NCBI GenBank assembly: GCA_964533785.1
Contig: CAZHNG010000107.1
Coordinates: 1-18,364 of the forward strand
Length of the DNA stretch: 18,364 bases
Source of the DNA: JANQRV01 sp964533785
Lineage (GTDB): Bacteria; Bacteroidota; Bacteroidia; Chitinophagales; Saprospiraceae
Reading direction: 5' to 3'
Of this stretch, positions 1-7,215 are shown piece after piece; within the stretch, counting starts at the first letter, position 1; each line of letters begins with the position of its first letter. The position numbers and the translations under genes are program-made. Under the pieces are notes generated by a model. It was not told where the DNA came from and made no database searches. It worked only from the letters and a program-made list of their open reading frames with translations.

Positions 1-228
1 TAAGTTATTTTAGGACGTTTTAAGATATTATAAAAAATTGTTGTTCAATTGTGAAGGTGTTCATTTAGTTTATTTTGAAATCATAAATTTGAGCAATGCT
101 AACTAAATCTTAAAACTTGAACGAATGCCATGAGCAAAGATCGGTCTGGTATTTTTAATTAAAATAGCTCTACTCATTGAGTAAAATAGAATGTTCAACA
201 TCAAAATTAAGAGTTGAGTATCCATCTA

Positions 229-372
229 GACTTTTGACGCTAGACTCTAGAAGTTAGACTAAAAATTTTAACTAATTGACAATCAACGGAAATTTTATTT
301 ATTCTGAAAAATTGATATCCATTGAATATCAGCGTTTTGTTGTCTAAAATCTAGCGTCTAGCGTCAAAAGTC
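229..372. repeat. Inverted-repeat pair in AT-rich spacer (22-base arms)
   Basis: Arms lie at 229-250 and 351-372 and are reverse complements over 22 bases with one mismatch; the shared core is GACTTTTGACGCTAGAC. The arms contain the heptamer TAGCGTC (in reverse, GACGCTA), which is also present as a tandem triplet at 17307-17327. The 100 bases between the arms are AT-rich and I see no gene in them. The rest of 1-432 has no supported coding frame. This could be a small non-autonomous element or a long hairpin; I cannot tell which from one copy. Confidence 0.7.
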
Positions 373-389
373 CAATATCCATAAATGTG

Positions 390-421
390 ATTAAAAATTC
401 CAGACAGCATCTAAACTGTCT
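390..421 (-). terminator. Possible weak terminator of the GMC gene
   Basis: A 6-base-pair hairpin (402-407 with 416-421) with an 8-base loop lies about 12 bases past the stop of the minus-strand GMC gene. Read on the minus strand it is followed by GG and then a short T-rich run (roughly 399-390). The stem is short, so this is only a candidate. Confidence 0.35.
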
Positions 422-432
422 TTTAACTGTTC

Positions 433-2052
433 TCAATTGTTTACTCCTAAAATCATATCCGCTGCTTTTTCAGCGATCATGAAAACGGGAGCATTGGTAT
501 TTCCCGAAACAATGGTCGGCATGATAGAGGCATCTACTACGCGTAAGTTTTCCAGATCATGTACTTTTAATTCGTGATTCACTACTGCCATCTCATCGTT
601 TCCCATTTTGCAAGTCCCAACGGGGTGATAAACCGTTTCTACCGTTTTTTTAATGTGCTGGATCAAGGCATCATCTGACTGCCGGTTAGTTGGTGCTCCG
701 TAGGATTTGATCCATTTTTGAAAAGGCGGTTGTTCCAATATTTCAATTGCCAATTTTGAGCCTTTTAATAGTATATCGAGGTCTGCTGTTTCTGCGAGGA
801 AATTAGGTTGAATGATTGGTGCGTCTTTTGGGTTGCTGGACCGTAAAGTAACATAACCTCTACTTTTTGGATGTAATAAGGTCGGCAAAATAGTAAAACC
901 ATCTACCTTTGAATAGGTATTGATATCATACACATCATAATCATATCCTTTTCCAACCCACATCGGTGCAAAATGTAATTGTAGATTGGTAGGACCATCG
1001 TTTTGATCAGCATTCAAAAAGGCTGTGCCTTCAAGCGGACCTGAGTTGAAGGGGCCCTTTTTGTGGACAAAATAATCCCATCCAGCTTTTAGTTGCTTTA
1101 AAATTGGAATGTTGTGATTGATACCTTCTTGTACATTGGCTTCACAACCAATAGGCACAAATAAATGGTCCTGGAGGTTTTTACCCACTCCATTTAATGC
1201 ATGTATACACCCGATACCAAGAGATTTTAGTATTACAGGATCTCCAATTCCTGATAACATTAAGATCTGAGGGGATTGAAAAGCACCAGCAGAGAGGATG
1301 ATTTCTTTATTGACGTATACTACTTCCTGTTTATTGCGTCTTAAGTATTCTACGCCAACTGCTTTTTTACCGTCAAACATAATTTTGGTCACCAGTGCTC
1401 TGGTATATGCCGTAAGATTTGGACGCTTTAAGGCAGGTTTAAGAAAGGCAACAGCTCCACTGCATCGCTTGCCATTTTTTATAGTTAGTTGAGCTAAACC
1501 TGCCCCCTCTTGTTGAGCACCATTATAATCGGAATTAGTTGGAATACCTACATTTGAGCAAGACGTTATAAAAGCATCTACAAAAGGCGTTTTAAATCTC
1601 ACTGGGAGCGTTACGTTGAGTTCGCCGTTTTTTCCATGATAATCAGCATCCATCTGATCAGCCTGCTCATGATTTTCTGAACGAATAAAATAGGGCAGGA
1701 CTTCCTCATAACCCCAACCTTCGTTGCCCAATGCTGACCAACCATCATAATCAGCCCGATTGCCTCGTACATAAATCATGGCATTTGTTGAACTACAACC
1801 ACCTAATACCTTTCCTCTAGGTAAATAGATCTTTCGATTTAAAACATGTTCTTGCGGTTCTGTCCAAAAACCCCAGTCATCCCTGCTTTTATGAATTTTA
1901 CCATATGCCCCTGGGATGTGGATATTGATATTAGAATCAGGGCCACCTGCTTCTAATACTAAAACTTTATCGGTACCATTTTGGGATAAACGATTAGCTA
2001 AAACACAGCCCGCGGAGCCAGCACCAATGATGATATAATCGTAATTATTCAT
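433..2052 (-). CDS. GMC-family FAD-dependent alcohol/choline dehydrogenase-like oxidoreductase
   Basis: A 539-residue flavoenzyme of the glucose-methanol-choline family, expected to oxidise a primary alcohol or sugar hydroxyl with FAD. The Rossmann ADP-binding motif GAGSAGC lies near residue 11 and is followed by VLEAGG at about 32-37. GMC signature 1 (GKVLGGCSSTNAMIYVRGN) is near residues 80-98; signature 2 (AGAFQSPQILMLSGIG) sits near the middle. The C-terminal catalytic pair is intact: His476 in YHPVGTCKMG and Asn520 in GNTNAP, as in choline-dehydrogenase-like members. Length is normal for the family and there is no signal peptide, so it is probably cytoplasmic. It is convergent with nothing nearby and divergent from the hybrid kinase gene across a 314-base spacer. 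Substrate cannot be inferred; a BetA assignment is not justified because no betaine genes are present. Start ATG at 2052 is natural, as the FAD motif begins within ten residues. Confidence 0.93.
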   Translation of the reverse strand: MNNYDYIIIGAGSAGCVLANRLSQNGTDKVLVLEAGGPDSNINIHIPGAYGKIHKSRDDWGFWTEPQEHVLNRKIYLPRGKVLGGCSSTNAMIYVRGNRADYDGWSALGNEGWGYEEVLPYFIRSENHEQADQMDADYHGKNGELNVTLPVRFKTPFVDAFITSCSNVGIPTNSDYNGAQQEGAGLAQLTIKNGKRCSGAVAFLKPALKRPNLTAYTRALVTKIMFDGKKAVGVEYLRRNKQEVVYVNKEIILSAGAFQSPQILMLSGIGDPVILKSLGIGCIHALNGVGKNLQDHLFVPIGCEANVQEGINHNIPILKQLKAGWDYFVHKKGPFNSGPLEGTAFLNADQNDGPTNLQLHFAPMWVGKGYDYDVYDINTYSKVDGFTILPTLLHPKSRGYVTLRSSNPKDAPIIQPNFLAETADLDILLKGSKLAIEILEQPPFQKWIKSYGAPTNRQSDDALIQHIKKTVETVYHPVGTCKMGNDEMAVVNHELKVHDLENLRVVDASIMPTIVSGNTNAPVFMIAEKAADMILGVNN

Positions 2053-2366
2053 TCCAATATGTAGCTATTTTTTTCAAATTGTGGGTCGGTGTCCTAAACA
2101 ATAGACAAGTCTAATATTAAAGTCCACCCCCAATTTATTACTAAACCCAGGTTGCGATGTAATAGATTACCACAAAGCTGATCACCATATAAGGAGCAAA
2201 GTTAAATTCTTGGTAAAATCCTAACCAAAAAATTAAAAATTCTAATGCCCACAATTGATTGGAGATGCCAATTAAGCAGCCCGGAAAGTGAATCAAATTT
2301 TACACCTAGATTTTGCTTTTAATTCTGTAAATTTATCAATGTACTCGAAATAAATTAGACGTTTTA
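2053..2366. other. Divergent intergenic spacer
   Basis: This 314-base AT-rich spacer separates the minus-strand GMC gene from the plus-strand hybrid kinase and must hold both promoters. I find no convincing match to the Bacteroidota -33/-7 promoter pattern (TTTG ... TAnnTTTG), no strong hairpin and no coding frame. In particular there is no upstream open frame that could supply the periplasmic sensor the kinase lacks. Confidence 0.5.
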
Positions 2367-4046
2367 GTGCTACAGATGTATTTATTCTTCGAAAATATCA
2401 ACCAACAGACCGTTTTGATCATCAGTATTTTGATCAACGTAGTCATTGGTTTATTTTTCATTATCCGCTATTTTCTGAATCCCAGGATTAAAGACCAGGA
2501 ACACGACCAACTAAAAAAACTGGATGAAGTAAAAAGTAAACTCTACACCAATATTACCCACGAATTCCGTACGCCTTTGACCGTCATCATTGGCATGACC
2601 GAGCAAATTACCGGCAATGAAGAAGCCAAAAAGCTGGTCCTCCAAAATAGTAAAACCCTTTTGCGCCTCATCAATCAAATGCTTGATCTATCCAAGATCG
2701 ATGCCGGACATATGACTATCAATTGGGTACAGGGAAATATCATCGAGTTTTTAAAATATATCCTCGAATCCTTCAAATCATTAGCTGCTGCCAAAAACAT
2801 CCGATTGTTGTTTTACAGCGAAATAGAGGAGTTCATTATGGATTATGATGAGGACAAGATCCAGCAAATTTTGTCCAATTTGATTTCCAACGGCATCAAA
2901 TTCACTCCTGAGGATGGTCAGGTTGTTTTACACCTACAAGTTCAAAATAATAAAGCGCAAGAATTTTTAGTCGTCAAGGTAAAGGATTCGGGCATCGGTA
3001 TTCGTCCGGAAGTGATCCCCCATATTTTTGATCGTTTTTTTCAGGTTGAGGACCTTTCGACCTACCGCAGTCGTGGAACGGGCATTGGACTGGCGTTGAC
3101 CAAAGAACTGGTCCATTTGCTTGGTGGTAAAATCTCTGTAAACAGTGAAGCGAATAAAGGAAGTACTTTTGAAATTACTTTACCCGTTCACCACCATGCG
3201 CAACGTCAAGTGATTCCCAAAGCATTACCCGAAGAGGTAGCTCCTCTGGAAAAAGTTTACTCGACAGATTCAGACCAGGAAAAAGACGAAGAAGATAAAC
3301 CACTCTTGTTACTGATCGAGGATAATGCCGATGTTGTAACCTATATTTGTTCAATGCTCCGGGCGTTATACCGGATCGAAGTAGCCGAAAATGGCCAAGT
3401 AGGTCTCGACAAAGCCTTTGAGATCATTCCCGATATTGTTGTTTCCGACGTCATGATGCCTTTAAAAGATGGATACGAAGTTTGCCACGTACTAAAGTCC
3501 GATCAGCGTACCAGCCACATTCCCGTCATTTTACTTACCGCCAAGGCCACGCAGGAAGATCGCATTTCTGGCCTGCAAAAAGGAGCAGATGCCTACCTGA
3601 CCAAACCTTTTTCTAAAGAAGAACTACTCGTAAGGTTGCAAAAATTGATCGAATTGCGGCAAGATTTACAGAATCAACTCGGTGGCAAGGCACCCAGCTA
3701 CCTGCAAAAACCCAAATCCAAACAAACTCCCGAAGAAATGTTTCTCCAAAAACTGCACCTGGCAGTCGAAAAACACATGGACGATACCGATCTCGAGATC
3801 CGTCATTTGTGCCGGGCTGCCCACCTCAGTCACACCCAAGTTTATCGTAAACTGAAGGCCCTCACCGGCAAAACGCCTTCGCAATTCATTCGTTCCATTC
3901 GCTTAAACAAAGCCCTTCAACTTTTGCAAGACAGTAATTTTTCAGTTTCGGAGGTGGCTTACGAGACCGGTTTTAAGGACCCCGCTTATTTTTCCAGGGT
4001 TTTCACCAAAGCATTCGGCAATGCTCCGAGCGCAATTCGCAAATAA
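2367..4046 (+). CDS. Short hybrid two-component regulator: TM - HisKA - HATPase - REC - AraC-type DNA-binding domain
   Basis: One polypeptide of 559 residues combining sensor kinase and transcription factor, the architecture of hybrid two-component systems that control polysaccharide-utilisation loci. Order: one membrane segment (about 15-36), HisKA with phospho-acceptor His65 in THEFRTP, HATPase with N-box near Asn171 and G-boxes DSGIGI and GTGIGLAL, receiver domain with acceptor Asp361 in VSDVMMP and the conserved TAK and KPF, then an AraC/XylS double helix-turn-helix at about 470-559. Full hybrid regulators carry several hundred residues of periplasmic beta-propeller and Y_Y_Y domain; here there are only about 14 residues before the membrane segment, so the input must be another protein, the membrane, or nothing. 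The frame opens at GTG 2367; ATG at 2376 (residue 4) is the likelier start. Its targets may include the catabolic genes to the right, but this is inference from gene class only. Confidence 0.93.
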   Translation: MLQMYLFFENINQQTVLIISILINVVIGLFFIIRYFLNPRIKDQEHDQLKKLDEVKSKLYTNITHEFRTPLTVIIGMTEQITGNEEAKKLVLQNSKTLLRLINQMLDLSKIDAGHMTINWVQGNIIEFLKYILESFKSLAAAKNIRLLFYSEIEEFIMDYDEDKIQQILSNLISNGIKFTPEDGQVVLHLQVQNNKAQEFLVVKVKDSGIGIRPEVIPHIFDRFFQVEDLSTYRSRGTGIGLALTKELVHLLGGKISVNSEANKGSTFEITLPVHHHAQRQVIPKALPEEVAPLEKVYSTDSDQEKDEEDKPLLLLIEDNADVVTYICSMLRALYRIEVAENGQVGLDKAFEIIPDIVVSDVMMPLKDGYEVCHVLKSDQRTSHIPVILLTAKATQEDRISGLQKGADAYLTKPFSKEELLVRLQKLIELRQDLQNQLGGKAPSYLQKPKSKQTPEEMFLQKLHLAVEKHMDDTDLEIRHLCRAAHLSHTQVYRKLKALTGKTPSQFIRSIRLNKALQLLQDSNFSVSEVAYETGFKDPAYFSRVFTKAFGNAPSAIRK

Positions 4047-4056
4047 CTGACCTTCA

Positions 4057-4089
4057 GCATTTTGAATTTCAAAAAAACATTCAAAATGC
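4057..4089 (+). terminator. AT-rich hairpin after the hybrid kinase gene
   Basis: A perfect 11-base-pair inverted repeat (4057-4067 with 4079-4089, arm GCATTTTGAAT) with an 11-base loop starts 10 bases after the stop codon. No uninterrupted T-run follows (the next bases are AAAATAAG), so it is a stem that could terminate or stabilise the mRNA end rather than a textbook intrinsic terminator. Confidence 0.45.
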
Positions 4090-4109
4090 AAAATAAGTAC
4101 AAGTAATTT

Positions 4110-4421
4110 TTGCCATTTCGGCCAATCTATCCAATACGATGCAGAAAAAGTACAAGCATCTTTGCCCGTAATACCCCCATCTTTGTAACGAACGATGAAA
4201 CAATCACAAAAACAATTTTAGCACTAGCACAACAAATAAATACTACTCTTCTCAGAAAGCATTTGAAAACATCTGACCCAAAACACACTACACTTTTCAA
4301 AGGAGATCTCCACTCACTTTTTCAATATCAACCTATTTTATTACCTGTTATTTTACTGAACTCTTCTGAAATTACAGAAGGCAGTTTATCATATCCAAAA
4401 CCTAAAGTAATACTATCATGA
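4110..4421 (+). CDS. Doubtful small hypothetical protein (TTG start)
   Basis: An open frame of 103 residues whose only available start is TTG; there is no in-frame ATG. I do not recognise the product. It is rich in Thr, Leu, Ile and Pro, with no signal peptide, membrane segment or known motif. Its last four bases overlap the ATG of the next frame (ATGA at 4418-4421), an arrangement typical of translational coupling, which is the main argument for it. Against it: a promoter-like CATCTTTG (4178-4185), similar to the Bacteroidota -7 box, lies inside the frame, followed 9 bases later by ATG in another frame that stops after eight codons. The stretch may therefore be the regulatory leader of the next gene or a decayed gene. 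Confidence 0.3.
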   Translation: MPFRPIYPIRCRKSTSIFARNTPIFVTNDETITKTILALAQQINTTLLRKHLKTSDPKHTTLFKGDLHSLFQYQPILLPVILLNSSEITEGSLSYPKPKVILS

Positions 4422-4756
4422 AAACCACCAGTGTATTAATTATTAGTTTCATTTTTTTCTATACCCATACGATTACCGCACAAACCATTTTGACCGATGC
4501 AAAAACAGTCTCCGCAACACTTAAGATTAATGATTTTCAACAATTCACAGCATACCTCAAAACCATTGACTTGGCCATGATCGTTCGCGAGCAAAAAGCC
4601 TCATTGGAAAAAAACTATAACGAAATGATCGAAAACCTTGAAAGGAATCACCACCAATTTCCTAAAAACAAAGTCGCAACAATGCCACATAGTGAGGTAA
4701 TGTTAGCAATATTACCGACCGTACCTAAGCAGCTAAAAGTAGTCGAGCAACACTAA
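4418..4756 (+). CDS. Small secreted hypothetical protein
   Basis: A 112-residue protein I do not recognise. Residues 1-22 form a clear Sec signal peptide: Lys2, a hydrophobic stretch rich in Ile and Phe, and a TITAQ cleavage region, so the mature part of about 90 residues is exported. The mature part is mostly hydrophilic, with a likely amphipathic or coiled helix around residues 55-75 (EQKASLEKNYNEMIENLE). No cysteine or catalytic motif is visible. It overlaps the preceding doubtful frame by four bases and is followed 79 bases later by an intrinsic terminator, supporting real transcription. It could be the N-terminal part of a longer lost protein, since the C-terminus has no obvious domain end. 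Confidence 0.55.
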   Translation: MKTTSVLIISFIFFYTHTITAQTILTDAKTVSATLKINDFQQFTAYLKTIDLAMIVREQKASLEKNYNEMIENLERNHHQFPKNKVATMPHSEVMLAILPTVPKQLKVVEQH

Positions 4757-4835
4757 ATTATCTTTTTGATGGGCTCTTCTAGCCTGCTCAACTGCCGAAA
4801 ATAAAATCGGACACTATTATACCCAAATTTTCCAT

Positions 4836-4880
4836 CGAAGGGGTAATCAAGTAGCAATATTGGTACCCCTTTGTTTTTTT
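4836..4880 (+). terminator. Intrinsic terminator for the small secreted gene
   Basis: Stem CGAAGGGGTA (4836-4845) pairs with TACCCCTTTG (4864-4873) over 10 base pairs including one G-T wobble, with an 18-base loop, directly followed by seven T residues (4874-4880). This is a standard rho-independent terminator shape on the plus strand, 79 bases after the stop at 4756. Confidence 0.75.
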
Positions 4881-4897
4881 CGTCGAGGCCGTACATT

Positions 4898-4934
4898 AAA
4901 GCAGCGACGTTGCTCGGAGCGACGTCGCTGCTTT
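4898..4934 (-). terminator. GC-rich perfect palindrome behind the sialidase-like gene
   Basis: Arms AAAGCAGCGACGT (4898-4910) and its exact complement (4922-4934) form a 13-base-pair stem with an 11-base loop that itself holds a small GCTC/GAGC pairing. It lies 19 bases past the stop of the minus-strand sialidase-like gene and runs from AAA to TTT, so it could end transcription from that side. No long T-run follows, so a dispersed palindromic repeat is an equally good reading. It also contains the direct repeat GCGACGT twice. Confidence 0.55.
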
Positions 4935-4952
4935 GATTTAGACTAATTTTTT

Positions 4953-6612
4953 TCATTTCTGAACAATTAGCCGATGCCTAAGCTCCCCCAACCCCGTCTC
5001 CAAAACATAATAATACACCCCTGGCGTAAATTCATCAATATGATGGACGAATCGATGCTTACCGGCGACCAGTACTTTTTCAACGAGGGTGGTTACCAAT
5101 TGCCCAGTAGAGCTGTACAGCATCAATTTCAAAGGAGTAGTTTCCTCTAATTCAATACTCAATATAACCCGGTCCTTGCTGGGATTTGGGTATGGGGCTT
5201 CGAATCGCACGCGAGTATTGATGGAAGTGTTGCTTTCCACCACCGCCGTCGTTTCATCTACCTTGATCTTAGCCGTATAAATATCAATATTACCGTTATT
5301 CGATCTTCCATCCGACCAGAAAGGCCTTGCGTAGCCTCCAGCGGTCACTATTTGCGTGTATTCCCCAATGCCGAAGCCACCGTTTTTGGTGCCGATGTTC
5401 AAAAAATCAGTCGCCCGGCTGGTAATCGGTTGTACCTCTTCAAAAGAGGATCCACCATCCCTCGAAAGTGCAAAGTAATAATGCGTCATCCGGTTGACGG
5501 GATCATCACGCCGGTCGTACCAGGATAGTAGTAAAGTGCCTTGAGCATCAATGGCCAGGGTGGAATAATACTGATGGTTATTGGGCTCCGTGCCCTCATT
5601 GATCGCTTTAGGTTCGCTCCAGGACTGCCCGCCGTCCTCCGAATAGCTCAAAAATACCTCGAGCCCGTAGTGAAATCGATCCGTTTCCACATCCGTCCAG
5701 GTCAGATAAACCCGGCCATTAAACGCACTATCAGAATGGTCAGCTATGATCTGTGGACAAGGATACAGACGAGACAACCCCTCTTGATTGAGAATAGAGG
5801 TCAAAACACTGAAATCGGGATAATACATGTTCAGCATGGCCACTTCTTCCTCTGATAAAAAAGTTTGGCCTCCATCTATCGACTTTGCTACGTAAAGTTT
5901 CGTTCGTACCCCATCGTTGGCGACAAAGGAAACAAAAATATGTCCCGCCGGATCTACTGCTATATTTGAAAACTGGGTAATCCCGTAATCCTTAGTATTT
6001 ACCTTCGTAGTAGCACTGTCAAATTCTTCGTTCTGAGCTTTTTTTCGGATCAAATAAATCCCGTGTCGGGTAGTGGATGATTCTACCTCCACTTTGGTAA
6101 AAACAACGTAAACAGTATTGTAGAAGGGAGAGGTGGAAGATAAGTCAGTCGTAATCCACGGTTTGCACCCCGGACTGCAATATCTGCGGTGTCCAGGTCT
6201 TCCCTCCATCCAGGGTTTGCGCCACGTACAATTGAGTATTCAGTTCATTCGTATTCCCTTCCCAGACAATATGACTCAAATATCCGGTTCCCTTACCGTC
6301 AAAAGCCAACACCGGGTCGCCAATGATCAAGGTTTGGGGCGTTCCTTCATTCAATTTGCCGGTGTAGTTGCTTTCCTGCCAGCTTTGGCCGCCATTTTGG
6401 GTATAAAAAACGGATAACCGGGTCTGGTTACGACCCTGAGTAGTACTGAAATCATTGATCGCCGCAACTATCATCTCCTGGTCATTCGCTGGGTTTATGA
6501 CTGCTGAAACCTCCGATTCCGCTTGCTCAGAACTCATCAGTCTTTGTTCTTGTGCCCAGGACACATTGAAAATTACACCCCAAACAAATGCAGAAATGAA
6601 TGCCTTTTTCAT
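4953..6612 (-). pseudogene. Secreted BNR/sialidase-like protein with T9SS sorting domain, frameshifted
   Basis: Two minus-strand frames belong to one gene: 6612-6145 (N-terminal part) and 6209-4953 (C-terminal part). The first starts with a Sec signal peptide (about 20 residues ending in VSWAQ). Asp-box motifs of a sialidase-type beta-propeller run across both: NGGQSW and DGGKTW in the first; DGGQTF, EDGGQSW and DGGSSF in the second. The last 80 or so residues are a T9SS type A sorting domain (YPNPSKD, then GVYYYVLETG and a basic C-terminus), so the intact product would be exported and then secreted or surface-attached. The reading frame changes near 6160-6172: the first frame reads SGVQTVDYD and stops, while the second reads KPWITTD at the same bases. 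A two-base loss turning VDKPW into this sequence, or one extra base in the GGGG run (6168-6171), would explain it. Either a real inactivation or a sequencing error. Catalytic sialidase residues cannot be confirmed, so the function is propeller/BNR protein only. Confidence 0.85.
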
Positions 6613-6659
6613 ACTTTATCAATTCGATAATAATTAAAATGATTCATCCCTATTTTTTT

Positions 6660-6970
6660 GGGATAATCCCTATAGCCGTCCACGTAGGGCCCGCCACGTG
6701 GGGCCCGTAGGGTATGGGCCTGGGCAAACGTTTGAGAGCATGGAGCCGAAAAAGAAAAAAATTCGATTTTTTCTTTTTAAACTCTATGTTCTCCATATCT
6801 CTATGCCTGCCCGCCGAAATCCTTAGGTGTAGGCGGGGTTCAATAAAAATTTTAAGAGACGAAGTCTCGAAAAATCAAAGATTTCAAGCGTTCTTTAACT
6901 CGATACTATAAATTAACGCTTAACCTGCCCATGCGGGCCCTACGTGGAAGGCCATGGGATAATCCTATAG
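6660..6970. mobile_element. TIR-bounded segment with flanking direct repeats (MITE-like)
   Basis: Terminal inverted repeats CCACGTAGGGCCCGC (6680-6694) and GCGGGCCCTACGTGG (6933-6947) are perfect over 15 bases and extend to 20 with one mismatch (outer bases 6675-6679 and 6948-6952). Outside them lie direct repeats GGGATAATCCCTATAG (6660-6675) and GGGATAATCCTATAG (6956-6970), alike but for one base. The left end has a second copy of CCACGT(A/G)GGGCCCG just inside. No transposase frame is present. The interior carries a nested-hairpin repeat (6734-6793) also found at 18279-18338, and two short palindromes (6856-6868, 6872-6884). A non-autonomous mobile element is the simplest reading, but a 15-16-base target duplication would be long, so the direct repeats may belong to the element. 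Confidence 0.6.
6725..6851. repeat. Dispersed nested-hairpin repeat, copy A (with 32-base insertion)
   Basis: This copy matches 18270-18364 almost base for base from CAAACGTTTGAGAGCATGG onward. Its structure is an outer 12-base-pair stem with two G-T pairs (6734-6745 with 6782-6793), a 3x3 internal loop, and an inner 12-base-pair poly-purine/poly-pyrimidine stem (6749-6760 with 6767-6778). After CTCTATG it has 32 extra bases (6806-6837) absent from copy B, themselves a small hairpin (CCCGCC 6810-6815 with GGCGGG 6832-6837). The match then resumes at GTTCAATAAAAATT. Confidence 0.8.
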
Positions 6971-7065
6971 CTTTGATTTTCATATAATTACTTTTCTAGT
7001 TAGTGAGTGAACGCGTTCCACAATACGTTTACCTCGAAACTCGTTAACGATTTGAAAATCAAAGC
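6970..7065. repeat. 13-base inverted repeat spanning 96 bases
   Basis: GCTTTGATTTTCA at 6970-6982 is the exact complement of 7053-7065. Between the arms are two short perfect palindromes, GAACGCGTTC (7009-7018) and TCGTTAACGA (7041-7050). It abuts the right direct repeat of the TIR-bounded segment. No gene is visible here; the role is unknown. Confidence 0.6.
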
Positions 7066-7130
7066 AAAATACAACTATTAATATGTACCAATTAATTTCG
7101 AGATGATTCATATTAAATCAAAAGCAGCAC

Positions 7131-7163
7131 AGAAAGGCGGTTTCTTCCTGTAACCGCCTTTCT
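7131..7163 (-). terminator. Likely terminator of the dehydratase gene
   Basis: A perfect 12-base-pair stem, AGAAAGGCGGTT (7131-7142) with AACCGCCTTTCT (7152-7163), and a 9-base loop, about 50 bases beyond the stop of the minus-strand enolase-superfamily gene. The trailing bases on the minus strand are only mildly T-rich (GTGCTGCTTTTG), so strength is uncertain. Confidence 0.6.
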
Positions 7164-7215
7164 TACATCAGCATTAAGTTACATCAGATCTGTAATGCAC
7201 CCGTATTTAACATTT

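Noticed and set aside
433..2052. Assignment of the GMC gene as choline dehydrogenase betA
   Set aside because: Family motifs are shared by many alcohol and sugar oxidoreductases and no betaine aldehyde dehydrogenase or transporter is nearby.
4753..4956. 67-codon minus-strand frame overlapping the stop of the sialidase-like gene by ATGA
   Set aside because: It runs through the perfect palindrome at 4898-4934 and through the plus-strand intrinsic terminator at 4836-4880, and no family is recognisable, so it is most likely a chance frame in a terminator region.
6714..6911. 65-codon plus-strand frame in the repeat island
   Set aside because: It is made of the dispersed hairpin repeat and its inserted palindrome; composition is that of translated repeat DNA.
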